64,000 nt of DNA from Pontederia crassipes (Eukaryota > Streptophyta > Magnoliopsida > Commelinales > Pontederiaceae). Position numbers and translations under genes: made by a program. The stretch covers positions 64,136,547 through 64,200,546 of the forward strand of contig CM060194.1 in the NCBI GenBank assembly GCA_030549335.1. Reading direction: 5' to 3'. Position 1 is the stretch's first letter; every line of letters starts with the position of its first letter. This document shows positions 36,900-49,260 of the stretch, piece after piece. The notes below the pieces were generated by a model, which was not told the DNA's origin, ran no database searches, and was given only the letters and a program-made list of their open reading frames with translations.

Positions 36900-38288
36900 A
36901 CAAGTCACAGGATCAATATTTTCTTTTTCCTGAATCTTCTTACCTCGACGATTCAGGTGAGCATTCCAAAGTTGTACCGTAATGTCACTTCGAAGCTGCT
37001 CACCCCTTCTGCTCTCTTCAGTTCCCATATTCACATTTCCAATAGATTCCTTGAGATTGACATTGTTCGCATCGTCTAGTCCGGTTGTAGCCATGGGCCG
37101 GTAAAGTATTTGTTGCTTCCTTGGTAACACTTGATGAAATTGTGTAGGATGCAACAGGCAAGAACTATGCGTTCCTGTGTCCCTATCGAAAAATGAGTCG
37201 TTGTTCGTAGAATACTGAAACACGACTTTAAAATATCGAATGTCTTCTCAATACAATTTCGAAGTTGCACATGTATATGATTGTCTAACTCCTTTGGATG
37301 CTCATATGATCTCTGTCGATTATTGTACTCTGACAACTGATATTTCACACCTCTATAAGGAGCTAAGAACTTCGTGTTGGCATATCCTGAGTCGACAAGG
37401 AAGAATTTACCTACAAGTGTAACTTGCAAATTAACGTCATTTCCATCATTGACCAAGCAATGATTAGTTAGACACCATACCTTCGGGAACATGAAACACA
37501 ACATTTTCAACGCACCAATGCAGCACTCTCATATTAGCGGCGGAGCCCTCCCAACTAGTGCAGACGTAGAGAAAAGAATGGTCAAAGGACGTTGTTGTCA
37601 TCATATTTTGAGATATGAATCCCTTATGATTTCTATAACGAGTCTGGTCGATTTTACGGACCATCGCAGGTACATGAGTACCATCCACCGCTCCAAGTGC
37701 ATTCTACAAAACATATCAAATTGCCTTGATGAAAATGTGAAATAGAGAATAAATGGCCTCAAACCATAAAAATGTATCACTTACCTTAAAAAAAGGGAAG
37801 AACTGGCCACTACGAAGAATTCGTGGATGCACGTCCGCAAGTCCATTCGGAAGGGCTATTAACTCCTTAGAAAGAGAGCATATCCATTCGAGCACAATAT
37901 TAAAATAATGAGTATAGTCTGCCTGAATGCTGGAATTCCTCCGCCAAGTTCCTATTAGACATGTTGTGTCCCAAACAATATAAAAAGAAGGCTAGCTGCT
38001 CGCATGAACTGACATTGTGAGTGTTGTGTCTCTTGATGTGAGTAGTTCCTCCAACTTAAGAAACATTCTAGGAGACTTTCTGTACATGTAGTAACACCTC
38101 TGAGAATGGCCTTTTAGTATGTCTAAGATGAGTTGATGGCCAGTGAATGGGCGAGTCCTGTACGGGACCCTCTCAATTGTGTCCCGAATGCGTACTTCCA
38201 TCATACCAGTAGTCGTGATGATTCTTATAATATCTCCATGTATTCTCTCCTCCTCGATCAAGAGTTGAATGAACATGCGTTTACTCAT
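36900..38288 (-). pseudogene. PIF/Harbinger DDE transposase (ORF2)
   Basis: Exon a is 37785-38288, exon b 37481-37703 and exon c from 37410 down to about 37076 or beyond. They are joined by good GT-AG introns. The order is as in the plant Harbinger (DDE_Tnp_4) family: N-terminal region (HSQRCYYMYRKSPRMFLKLE), AEEFQHSGR, first Asp in AVDGTHVPAM, RYRNHKGFISQN, second Asp in LVDSGYAN, FLAPYRGV, and Glu in RNCIEKTFDILK, then ACCILHNFI. All three catalytic residues are present. There is a frame change near 38020-38030, before EQLAFFLYCLGHN, and another near 37090, before DDANNVNLKE. The protein is therefore probably broken unless spliced in an unusual way. Confidence 0.88.
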
Positions 38289-38889
38289 CTATAATGATGG
38301 ATGAAAACATGTAAAAACTATAACGATGATATAATGGATACAACTATAGAGAGACACTAAATAATGCAAAGTATGTTGCCCTACAAATATGCTAAGAAAA
38401 ACATGTAAGAACTGATTCGCGATAGTAGAGAGTCATTTTGAAAAGGCAACACAAAGGGTTCCACAAAAAGTTGTATCCAATGTACCAAGAACATAACCAG
38501 CACAACATATTGGTAAAATGCCTACATCCCCCTAACAAAAGAAAGGCACGGTGGAGCAGCTACTAACAAAATCTTTAGGGGGAACACGAAGCTCCCGTTG
38601 AGGTCAAACCACTGACTGATGGTGTATGGAAGTTGAATACCATTATAGTGCCGGAAGAAGGCCGTGCTGGAAGCTCAAGTCCCAATACACTCGCAGGAAT
38701 GAAGGAACTGCAAACAGAAAAAGGTGTGGCAGTTGTACAAAATAGGGACGGGGATAAGACAAAGGGAGTGGGAAAAGTTGTGTTCAAAGTAAATGACAAA
38801 CCAAATATGTTCGGTGGGGTGGCCGCGAATGGTGCTCTAAACACGCCAATGGGTATTGAGTGAGAGGCGCCAACACTCAAAGTCGAGCT

Positions 38890-40045
38890 CATGCACTCTA
38901 AGAAGTCTGAAGACTGCGCAGTTGGAGCTCTCTTCCTTCTATACGCGTCGACCTATTCCAAAAGTCATGGCTCCAACATGTCATCCTCGCAGGTCATGAA
39001 GGCCCAACAATTACTTTCATCCTTGAATGCTTCCATCATAGCCATCTTGAATTCAATGTTGCAATCTGTAACCTTCTAATGCAATTTGGCCCAGCATTTG
39101 GCCCTTGTGTATGGGTTGGCATCCTTCTCCCGTTTTAGTGCCTCATCCAACAACACGAGACTCTTCTTCCCTTGTTGTGTTAATTCCTTCGTCAGTTCAA
39201 CAGTTTCATTGTTGTTAGCCCTACCCTTACGTGCTTTCTTTTCGTGGCCACTGATTCTAGCCCTTTTTGCCGCAGCTGGGGGAGGGGACACACCGCCGCT
39301 GAAGGGATCATCAAACACAAGTGCATCTGATGGACTATTGTACGTGCCTTCGTTGCCTGTACCCCCACCTTTGCCTCGTTGCTGGTCGGCCCTTGGAAGA
39401 ACTACAAGTCATCGAAAGTTATGTCAATATCATCCGCGACTAGATCCTCAAAATGAGCATTGTCTTCGGCGGGCTTATCGGACATTGTAGTCGCAAATGC
39501 TCGGACCCCTGTGGTAGTGTTAGTCGAGAACATAAATTACAGTTCTTCGAACAACAGGAAGGGCTTATCCTTAATCCTCGTATACTCCTTGTTTGCCTAT
39601 GCAATGAAAAAGATTTTCGTCAGTAAAGAATGAAAACATTGGGCTGATGTAACACCGATGTGTAATTACTTACCAATATGACCTCATCCCACATTTTGTC
39701 CTCGCTGGGTGTAGGAACTTTTTCTCATGATCCTAACCCCAATCACTTTTGTTAAGCAGGCCTTGGTATAACTGGTAGGTCTTCTTCAAATTCTTCATTC
39801 TATTCTTCAGATTTTTCATATCGTAGCCCTTTTTCGTTGTTTTATTGAACCTTAGAACCATGCGCTTCCAACTGTCTGTTGAGAAGACACCGATTTTCTT
39901 ATGATTCCCATCAAGGTGTTCTACTTTCATAAGACCGACTAGAATTTCATCGACATCGTCATTCCAGTTGGATAGTCGCTTCTTTCTTAATGTTCCATCT
40001 TTGTTTCTAGGCGCAGTTTCTTGAGATATTTGTGTACAAACTGCT
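38890..40045 (-). pseudogene. Harbinger ORF1, Myb/SANT-like protein (decayed)
   Basis: The first part, about 39674-40045, encodes a trihelix-like SANT domain: NWNDDVDEILVGLM, STDSWKRMVLRFNKTTKKGY, LKNRMKNLKKTYQLYQGLL. An in-frame TAG at 39733-39735 follows SDWG, and a frame change near 39720 precedes EDKMWDEVI. A donor at 39673 and an acceptor at 39597 bound an intron. The second exon (ANKEYTRIKDKPFLLFEEL, later KRARISGHEKKARKG and LDEALKREKDANPYTRAK) has further stops, including one near 39549. In Harbinger elements this partner binds DNA and helps move the transposase to the nucleus. This copy cannot make a full product. Confidence 0.8.
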
Positions 40046-40483
40046 TACATAATTCACGCATCGATAGAAGTATGATCAAAATAAGTAAAAATTACTTTGA
40101 TGTCAATCTAAACCTGCGGGAAATCCTACTAATGCTAGGTCTATTTACATGACGGAAAGTGTAATACAACGATTAATACTACCATAGCAGCGAAACAAGT
40201 TATTCATAATAACCATGGAATCCTTCTAATGCTAGCCATGACCGGCGGAAAAAGTGAAATGAATCATCATAACGATGTAGCAAAGTTGTGATCGTACCTT
40301 AGGCAAGAAGAGAGTTCTTCAAGGGGTCGACACAGCAAGAGGTCCGCAGATCTACGAAGATACACCCCCATTTGCGTACACCAGAGACATGCATAGGACA
40401 ACATTGAGCAAAGGAGTTAAGCCGAAAAGAAGCACGCAACCAAAATGTAGTAGTCGACATGAGGGGCAAAAATAAGTATGCAA

Positions 40484-40857
40484 AACTTACCACGCGATGT
40501 CGCCAGAGCCTTAGTCGTTCGACGCCGATCCTCTAGTGTCGGCGAATCCCTAGTCCTTCGACGCCGATCCACATGTTCTTGAGATGATCCCTTCACGATG
40601 ATTATCTGCTGTACACGGATGCCCTAAAAGGGGAGAAAATTGCGATCGAAGTATGCAACGAAAAAAATAAGTAGAGGACATGAACGAAAATGTGCAAAAC
40701 TTACCACGCAATATCGTCGAAAGCGCACGTGGCCGATCCTGCCCTATCGCCGGACGCCGATCCGCCGCTGCACGCCAAAGCCCTAGGAGGGGGAAAAGAT
40801 TGCGGTCGAATGTCGATGATGTCGATGAAGTCCACCGCTGCACGCCAAAGCCCTAGG
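40484..40857. repeat. Subterminal direct repeats at the Harbinger right end
   Basis: Three sets: AACTTACCACGC.AT.TCG at about 40484 and 40700; AGTC.TTCGACGCCGATCC at about 40513 and 40551; and a perfect 23-bp repeat (CCGCTGCACGCCAAAGCCC, then TAGG) at 40765-40787 and 40835-40857. They may be transposase or ORF1 binding sites. Confidence 0.6.
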
Positions 40858-41194
40858 CTGAAATCGATGATTCCATAGTGCGTGGACGTTTTTGCCCCAC
40901 GAATGAAATGGATTAACACATATTCGACTTCGTCGGCCGAATACCCCAACCCGAAAATAGGCAGCCGATAGGATTAAACGTGCATCGAAAGCAGCGCGGG
41001 CGATGTCGACGTTTATTCCTATTCCGCTCACTATTTGGCGAATTTTGATCGATTAACTTCTTATTCCGCACCTTACTCGCGAACCAAACGTGGCCTTAAT
41101 TCCAGAAGTTCATCCAAACCTAAAGATTAACTTGTGGGGCCCACATTTAATGATTAGAAAAAAGTGTTGGGTTTTGAATTCTCTATCTACTTGT

Positions 41195-41628
41195 GGGGCC
41201 GTTTGATTGAAAGATAAATTTCAATAGAATAAAATTATAGAATATCGTATTCTTAAAAAATAGATATATTCTTATTCTCGTTCATGTTTGTTCAAAGACA
41301 ATATAATTTGAAAATATTATATTTATATTAAAAATATTTTATTATGAGTTGATATTTATTGTTATTATTATACAAATAACATTATAATAAATATGTGAAT
41401 AAATAATAAAAAATAAAGTATGATTAAAAAAATGTTAAAAGAAGAGAATATATCTATTTTTTTAATACACATATTCTTCGTCGTGGAATAAAAGTAGCGG
41501 TTTCACGTTTTTTAAAATGATTTTTGCAAAATCGAAGTTTGACATTTTATACTTATTCTACGTGATGTTTGATTATATTTCAAAAATAACGTGATATTCT
41601 ACTACTTATTCCAAAACCAAACGCCCCC
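41195..41628. mobile_element. Harbinger-type MITE or foldback (about 430 bp)
   Basis: Ends GGGGCCGTTTGATTG and, inverted, GGGGGCGTTTGGTTT. Internal inverted segments AAAAAATAGATATATTCTTATTC (41247-) and its counterpart near 41439-41465 fold together. No target duplication was fixed. It lies 100 bp from the large Harbinger element. Confidence 0.5.
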
Positions 41629-42095
41629 ATATAGGAACAAGAAGATGAAATTAAGGTTGGATTAGATAGCATTTGTTCTATAATAAAAAAAAAACTTTTC
41701 AAATGGGTCCTTAGAGTCTTGACTATGTGTTAAGAAAAAAAAATTCGTGCCCTTAACAAGATACTTAGAAGTGAAAGGTAAAATCAAATCTAAAAAAAGT
41801 ATGTTGTTCACAATTGAAAGACAGAAGGACCATTACGAGTTTGTAAAATTTATACGTACAATTGATCAACTATTATTCTTATGATGAAAAGTATTTTGTA
41901 CACGAAAGTTAGAATAATGAAGAGCGTATTTATTGGCTTATCCACTCCTAAGTTGTGAAGAATCTCAAACAACATGATATATTAATTAAGTAGATTATCT
42001 TGGTTGTGTTGCAAAACAAATATTGGACATAAAAAAAAGTATATGACTATTTGAGCATTTATTGGCTTATTCACTCTTCAATTGTCATGAATCTC

Positions 42096-42155
<60 letters not shown>

Positions 42156-44033
42156 TTAATGTATATACAAAGCAACTTTTATTTTGTTGGAACGTTGAAC
42201 GCATCTCAATTGTTGATTCACTTATCAATGAATCTGATCAAAAGTGATTAAATCCTATGATTTAAAAATATTAATTATCTCAATTATTAATCAATGGATC
42301 AACGATTAAAATGCGCTCAAGATTTCTACAAAACGAAACGTGCTTTGTACGTACATTTATCGCTATATATATACCAAAGATAGTTGTGCAAGCATGGCGC
42401 ACGCGTGACAATGTCCAATTGACACTCGTGACTGCTCCTTTCCAAGTCTTAATCATTCAACATTTTTTTATAAATGGGCACCAATATAGATGGCCGGTGT
42501 ATGCTTTAATTGTAGTTTTGTCCAAAAGTATTTGGGTTGTGGCAATGTATTATGTTCATCCGAGATTTAATTCTTGTTGCGAGAAAAAAATGTTCGTAGA
42601 AAAGTTTCAACAATCAATATTATTTTCAAAGGCTCTAGATTTATATATGTTATAAATTTGCAACATATATTAACAACTAATTAATTTGGACTAAAAAAGT
42701 ACAACGTCCTAATTAGATCCACTATGATGTCATAAAATAAACATCAAAGGTCAGAAATATAACAAAATATTTGATTTTTTAATGATTTAAAACTTCAAAT
42801 TATTTAACTCATAATTAAAATAAATAATCCATTTACTAAAAATTAATGAAAAAATAATTATGAAAATAGATTAGGATAGAATCCACCTCAAATTAATTAA
42901 ACTAGTGCTAATTTTAAATATTGCTTCATAAATTACAATATTAACTAATTAAATGAAGGATGTTGTAATGAAAAGAACATTAAGTTTATAGCACATGCAT
43001 GTATAAAAAACGAAGTAAAACATAAAGAAACATGTATAAAAAACGATGTAGAACATAAAGAAACTAACGAAGAAATTCATTAAAAGGCTAATTAATTAAA
43101 TACTCACTATGCGAATCTATCATTGAATTAACAAAGCGACCATTAATGTTAAAAAAGTTTTTATGTGAGCTGGGCCAATCAATTAATATTGTAGTCATAT
43201 AAGCTTCTTTTCTTGGCATCTCAACTATGTAAGGCAAATAAAAGAACTTTTTAAAAATTGCATGATAAAATTGTATCTATCTTTTTTTCTATAAACATTT
43301 TAGCCTAAGAAATTTGATGAGACAAGTAAGCTAGGTAACTATGCTTTAAGAAAAAAAATGTTTGTAAGATTTTATATGTTACTTATTGGTACCATTGCTT
43401 TTAAATTATACGCAATTGTGGTTAGCATGCAAAATAGAACGTCTAATTTCATTAATTAGAAAATTTTGCAAGTGTTTTATCTTTAAATGGTATTAGTTAC
43501 TATTTAGTATAACTTCAATATAATTTTTTTACGAAAGATATTTGTAGAGCTAGAAAAAGGAAATGTTAAAGCCTAATCTACAGCATAAGGATTAATGAAA
43601 ATATATTGCAATTGCTAAACTGGTATTTTTGTGTAAAGTTATTAAGCCCAATCTATACATTATTTTCACATGCATGTTTAAATTTTATTCACATGGTCAT
43701 TTTCATTAAATCAAATTAAATTGGACATTTGATCTAATCACTAACCTTGGATAATATATCGCTGGAAAAAGAATATTACTCAATGTTTTTGGAAGTTCCT
43801 TGTCATATAAATCTATGAAAATAAGCAATAACACTGGCATTATGAAAATTATATCTATACTATATTAAAAGCAAAGAAGTTTACGAGAAGTTGTTGACAT
43901 TTGGCATCACTATGTTTTGACAAATGTCCTAGAAATATCTAATTTAATTATAAATTACAAATTATTGATAAGTTATATTTGAACAAAATGAATGTGATAA
44001 TTATATAGTAACATTTTAATATATGATTATTTA
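41629..44033. other. AT-rich spacer, no gene seen
   Basis: Very AT-rich, with no coding similarity. Includes the (TA)27 tract at 42097-42150. A Helitron-like 5' terminus may lie near 43855. Confidence 0.5.
42097..42150. repeat. (TA)27 microsatellite
   Basis: 54 bp of uninterrupted TA, bounded by CTCG on the left and TGAGATT on the right. Confidence 0.95.
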
Positions 44034-46249
44034 TGTAACGCTCCCAAATCGACTTACGCCACGAGGCGAAAGTTTGAGGACGCTACAACGCTATGGCATT
44101 GACTATTATGTTGACCAATATTTAATCAAGAATGCTGAAGCAATAAAATAAAAAAAGAAAAAATAGAGAATGGCATAAATAGTGGAAGTTGAAAAGTTAT
44201 TACACGATCTAAAAGTAGAATATCATCATAATTACATCAGAGTTCATAAATGTGAAAAGAATAAAATTATATAACTAGACCTTTCGGTTCATTTGCTAAA
44301 CTGTCGTCTGAGTTCTGTTGCAGCACACTAACTCAACACCATCACTGACCTGGCCATGTGAAAATCAAACACAATAAACGAGGTCCTTCTGTAAGCTTTA
44401 CAGTCTAGTGTGGAACTAGTAAGAGTATATAATGCATAACTTTTAAATAGAATAGATCAGAAATGATGACATAACTTATCTTTTTCAGAGATTGAGTATG
44501 GAGTCATCTGAATAATAAAAATCAATAAATGTTAATAAGCAGTATGATCATGATAATACATGATAAACTTGGGATCAATAGTAAGTTTATTAATCATGAT
44601 AGAAATCATAATGATACTTGACTTGATATCATGCTTGCTTTACTTAAACATGCTTCTTAATCTTGAATCATACTTAGAAATCGGGTGACTTTAGGTATTT
44701 TTAAATTCTTAGGTCATGTCGAACAAAATAATACAGTCTGTGCGGGTCAATTGATGTTCAAATCATGACCAACAAAGTGACCCACAACCCATTATTCATC
44801 TTCTATATTACTTATTAGTCATTTTAGAATCTTGTTATTCATTGTTCTTCATGCAATGGAAATAATTGAATCAATATAAGGGTAAATCAGTAAAAGGATT
44901 CATATCTTAAATCGATGATGGATTCCAGTGAAATCATGTCCCTATTTCGATCAAAATAATGATAAATCATAAGGAGAAACAGACAATATTCAGATCAAGA
45001 AAATAAGGGTTAATGATAAACAAAATAAGGGATCACAGTTTGGGAGGGGGGAGGGGGTCGGTCGACCAGTTCGATTGAACGATCGACCGATCTGTGGCTT
45101 GGCACGAGCGTGACAGTCTAGTGGCACGGGCGTGCCAACCTAGTTGCACGAGCGTACAGGGGGACTGGCACGATCGTGTCGATAAAGGCACATTTGCAAA
45201 GGGAATGGTACAGACATGCCTGCAAGGTGACACAACCGTGAGGTTGGTCGACCAATTCGAGGGATCGGTTGACCGGTTCCAAGTTTGTTGCCGAGTTTGT
45301 TCGGCCAAATCATAGCACGGACGTGCCAAAAAAGTGGCATGGGCGTGCATGTAAGGTAGTATAGGCGTAAGGATGATCGACCGATTCGGTGGGTCGGTCG
45401 ATCGGTTAATGACACGGGCATGACAGTGGGGTGGAACAGCGGTGACAACAGGGTTCAGCCGGTAAATTAGAATGACAAGAGTTGTACAGTCAATCAATCA
45501 TTTACGAACACGGGTAAGATATTATGTAACATGAACAAGAAAGCAAGGTAAACTATTATTTTTGCACCAGTAATCCTAGCAAATCAAACACACAACAATC
45601 AGGATTTTTACATACAATCAATCGTACAACATGCAAGCAAAAAATAGATCAGGAAGCAGATTCGTCCTCATGCCTCGTCCTTCTTATTATTCATGCTTTT
45701 GTCATAATCAGATCATAACATGATTATTGATTAGATCTATCTAGAGTTGTGTAAAGTGATTTCAATTCACTCACATCTATTCGTGCTTGATCCCTGTTCA
45801 TTTCTTCATCTCAGATGCCGCACCCTTCTTGCTGTCCGGGTGCAACCCCTCTTCTTCCAAGTCGATCCCCACCTACGGAATCGATCAAACATCACGAGGT
45901 TGTGAGGAGACTAAAACAGAACCAGCGAGGTCTATGCGAAAAACAAAGGAGAGGCTACGGATGATCTTCACCAGAGGCGAAGAATGATAGGCAGAACTTC
46001 TTTCAGATGTGCTGGTGAGTGTGCAGAGCAATGGAGATGGGAAATCAACAAGGGGAAAAGACATGTTTTTCTACTAATTTCAAAGAGAATGGCTGATGTG
46101 GTTGTGGTTAATGCCTCAGATCCGAAATTTGCTCTTATTATTGTCATAATCCCATTTCTTAATCACTATTCCCCCTTTATTAGAAATTTATTTCTCTAAC
46201 TGGTTGTTACATTATTCTTTTATTTCATTTTTTCGAGTGTTACAATTTC
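44029..46249 (-). mobile_element. Solo LTR 2 (2.2 kb)
   Basis: It runs from TGTAACGCTC at 44034 to GAGTGTTACA at 46244; the ten-base ends are inverted copies with one mismatch. The flanks ATTTA and ATTTC agree at four of five bases. On the minus strand its 3' end contains GTAGCGTCCTCAAA, matching GTAGCGCC in LTRs 3 and 4. No internal retroelement genes on either side. Confidence 0.8.
45045..45460. repeat. GC-rich degenerate repeat block of LTR 2
   Basis: At least eight variants of GGCACGGGCGTGCC (GCACGAGCGTGACA, GCACGATCGTGTC, GCATGGGCGTGCA and others) alternate with GGTCGACC.ATTCG units such as GTCGACCAATTCGAGG. Many units are near palindromes. The block starts about 0.78 kb from the minus-strand 5' end of the LTR. 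Confidence 0.75.
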
Positions 46250-47018
46250 GGCATGCTCACTCTTTTTTAATGGCACGCTCACTTTAGTAAGTAAAGAATG
46301 GCATGCTCATTTGAGTAACTAATTTCCACATGGCACACTCATTTTAGTAACCGATTACCATGTGTCCACGTGGCAATATAAAAAGTTTTTAAAAGGATAA
46401 ACATTTGAAACCGTATAATATAATTACTACTTAATATGTAAAGATAGTATTGGAATGTGGTTGAGCATGTTATGGCCCATAACCGTGCATGTAACTGACA
46501 AAAGAATTAAACATGTAAGAGTATGTAGCAAATGGATTAAGGAAACCTAATATAAATAGTGTTAATAATGACTTGAATCATATCTCAATTGAAAATCGGT
46601 TGGATCCCAAGATACTCCGAAGTAAAAGGTGCCTTGCACTACGACGATCTCGCAAAAATTTTATGAGGTATTATGTATGTGATTCGAAATTGATTTATTT
46701 CTTTATCACGATATATGTGTCCTATTTTTTAGGAATTAATTCAGAGTCACAATCGGTATGAAGTTTCTCTCATCTCTAAAGGAAGTGCATATATGAACTC
46801 CCTAGAGGTCTGAACAGAAAGTAATCTGTTTTGTAATCCTCTTCTGTTTTTTCCCTCTAATAAAACTCTGCGACACCTTAAATTTTTCGAATTTTTTTAT
46901 AATGTATAATTTCTCTCGTGCAAAAATCTTAACAAATAGAAACTCGTCAAGCAAGCCCGGAAAAAAGTGATACCTCTCTCATTCCATATTTCCAATAGGG
47001 GAGACTATGGAGTAAGAT
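46245..47018. other. Spacer with short GGCAYGCTCA repeats
   Basis: Near 46250-46350 a unit like GGCAYGCTCAYTT.AGTAA recurs three or four times. An open frame at 46573-46761 is AT-driven and unrecognised. Confidence 0.45.
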
Positions 47019-47508
47019 TCTTTTAAATATATTATCGTTTACATAAGAGATGCATGTATCTTGAATTAGTATTTCTTTATGATTTCTTTTTTTTTGTGTG
47101 TGTCACACATTTTGATTACAAGAGAGTTTTGTTGAACTATATAGATTAATCTAAGATGTACTGAATGTGAGATTGTGATAAATTACAATACAAAAATTAT
47201 TAACCACATTGTCTCTTTTGAAAAATCTTACAATATGGTAATGCATTTTGTTTATATTGATAGCAAAATATTACATAAAAAATTATTGATGCTACAACAT
47301 CGTCTCTTTCAAAATATTACATAAAAAATTATCTCAATCTTTAATTTTCTCATTTGATATTGATCTTTTGTTTTGAGCAAAGATTATGTATTATTGACAT
47401 CAATCTTGTCATATTGTATAATAATGTAATATCTTATCAACATTTGAAGAGTATATATGTCCATTTGGTTTACATTTCATAGATAAATTAGTGGTGACAC
47501 ACAAATGC

Positions 47509-47558
<50 letters not shown>
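47509..47558. repeat. Compound microsatellite (GT)5(AG)20
   Basis: GT units lead into 40 bp of uninterrupted AG at 47519-47558. This expansion lies inside unit 1 of the 692-bp duplication. Confidence 0.93.
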
Positions 47559-47563
<5 letters not shown>

Positions 47564-48475
47564 TCTCTTTAATCTATAGACAAAACCCAACATCTACAAA
47601 TAAATAATAGCGATTTATACTACCTCTATTTAGTCATGGTTCTCTTGGTATGAGCTACGAGAAATAATAGTAGATGGTGCTTCTATAATCCATAAAGTCA
47701 TATTACGTGGTTCTTTTAAATATACTATTATTTACATAAGAGATGCATGTATCTTGAATTAATTTTTTTATTTTATTTTAGCATTGTTCTTGACACAAGT
47801 TATGATTACAATATAGCTTTTATAAACTATATAGATTAATTTAAGTCGTAGTGATGTGAGATTGTGATAGATTACAACATGAAAAATACAAGCGATATTG
47901 TCTCTTTTGAATAATCTTACAATATGAAAATGTATCTTTTTTTTTATATGGAGGCTATAACATTGCCTCTTTCTAAATGTTACATAAAAGGTTATCTCTA
48001 ACAACAATTAGTTTTCTCATTTGATATTGATAATTTGTTTTGCTATATATAGACAAATATTATATATTTTTTAAACCAATTCTGCCATATTGTATAATAA
48101 TATAACATGTTATCAAAATTTGAAGAGTATATATATGTATATTTGGCTTACATTTAATATATCTAACATATTGTAACGACCCGGATTTTCAGAAAAAAAT
48201 AGATAAATGAGATTTATTTTATTTAATGGATCTAAAAATCTAAATGTTAATATTTTAGAATTAATTAATTCCGAAATTGATGGAAATTACGAGATAAGAT
48301 GGTTAAAGAGATAAGAAGGAATTTGAGAGAGATTGGATTTAATTGAGTTGTTATTAATTAAATTCGAATTTAATTAAATCTGATAAATTATGGATAGATT
48401 AATTAATAATAGATGGTCAAGATTGATTCTAAAAGAGTCCAAGGCCTAATAGAATTGATATTGCAAATCTGCACT

Positions 48476-48484
48476 TATAAATAG
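48476..48484 (+). promoter_or_regulatory. TATA-like box of LTR 3
   Basis: TATAAATAG, about 305 bp from the LTR start. The same motif occurs at 63380-63388 in LTR 5, followed in both copies by related leader sequence (a GAGCC-type then CTCTTTTTCC stretch). Confidence 0.6.
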
Positions 48485-48904
48485 ACATTAAAGATGGTTG
48501 GAAACTCCTTTTTCTGTCACACAGAATTCTATTCACGAGCCCTCTTTTTCCTCTAGTTTGCACGCGAATCGAGGCGTCCCTAAGAATGTGTGGCGGTTGG
48601 TTTCGAAGCCTACACATAGGAAAAGAAGTTCCAGGTGGTGGCCACGAGTTTCGGAGCGAGGACAGAGAGCAATCGTCGGTCAAAATTTGGCGTTCGTGCA
48701 GATTTTTAAAGAAGGAAAACTAGTTGGGTTTTTCAGCCAAATTTAGGTACGTAAGGGGAATCCCTATGTCGTCGGTTTTCCGCGACATGGAACCATATCC
48801 TCTTCTCCTTAGTACCAAGATTCCATTGATATATCATGTGTATAGTTTGGACATGTTATGGCATAGTTACGATAGTCGAAAAATCACGTCGAAATGCATC
48901 TTCC

Positions 48905-49260
48905 CGTCGGCAATCGAACCCGACCCGGGTTCCGGCCAACACGGTCTAGGTTGAGGCCGACACGGCCCGGGTTCAGGTAAACACGGCCCGAGTTCAATAG
49001 AACTCGGACCGTGTTGATGTGTATCGGAATATGGTCAAACGCGGACCAGGTTAGTGACGACACGGCCCGAGTTTTTCAACGACACGGTCCGTTTCCTTCG
49101 GGCGCGGTCCGTATTGAATTGAATGATGGATGCGGGCATGAATCGGCCAACTCGGCTCGAGTTCACCGCACACCTGGCTCGGGTTTGTCATAGCCGAGGT
49201 GATATCGATCGTTTTCGAATACGGCCTGGGTTTCACCTGACGCGGGCCGGATTCTGGGGA
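48905..49260. repeat. GC-rich degenerate repeat block of LTR 3
   Basis: About eight variants of ACACGGCCCGGGTT (ACACGGTCTAGGTT, ACACGGCCCGAGTT, ACACGGTCCGTTTC, TACGGCCTGGGTTT) at 30-60 bp spacing. One is inverted (AACTCGGACCGTGTT at about 49002). It lies 0.73 kb from the LTR 5' end and about 430 bp after the TATA-like box, so it is likely transcribed. Confidence 0.75.

Larger units (their letters stand above)
35169..41098 (-). mobile_element. PIF/Harbinger transposon, full structure, decayed genes (5.9 kb)
   Basis: The element is 35172-41095. Inverted ends of about 22 bp read GGCCCCGTTTGGTTGGCGA and, from the right, GGCCACGTTTGGTTCGCGA. The target duplication is TTA at 35169-35171 and 41096-41098, diagnostic for PIF/Harbinger. 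It holds a DDE transposase and a Myb/SANT ORF1 on the minus strand and a GRF zinc-finger gene on the plus strand near the left end. Right-end subterminal repeats may be transposase sites. All three genes are damaged, so the copy is probably not autonomous now. Confidence 0.92.

Noticed and set aside
45033-45497. 154-codon minus-strand frame and its overlapping partner
   Set aside because: They lie in the GC-rich degenerate repeat block of LTR 2. The other LTR copies have different, non-matching frames at that place.
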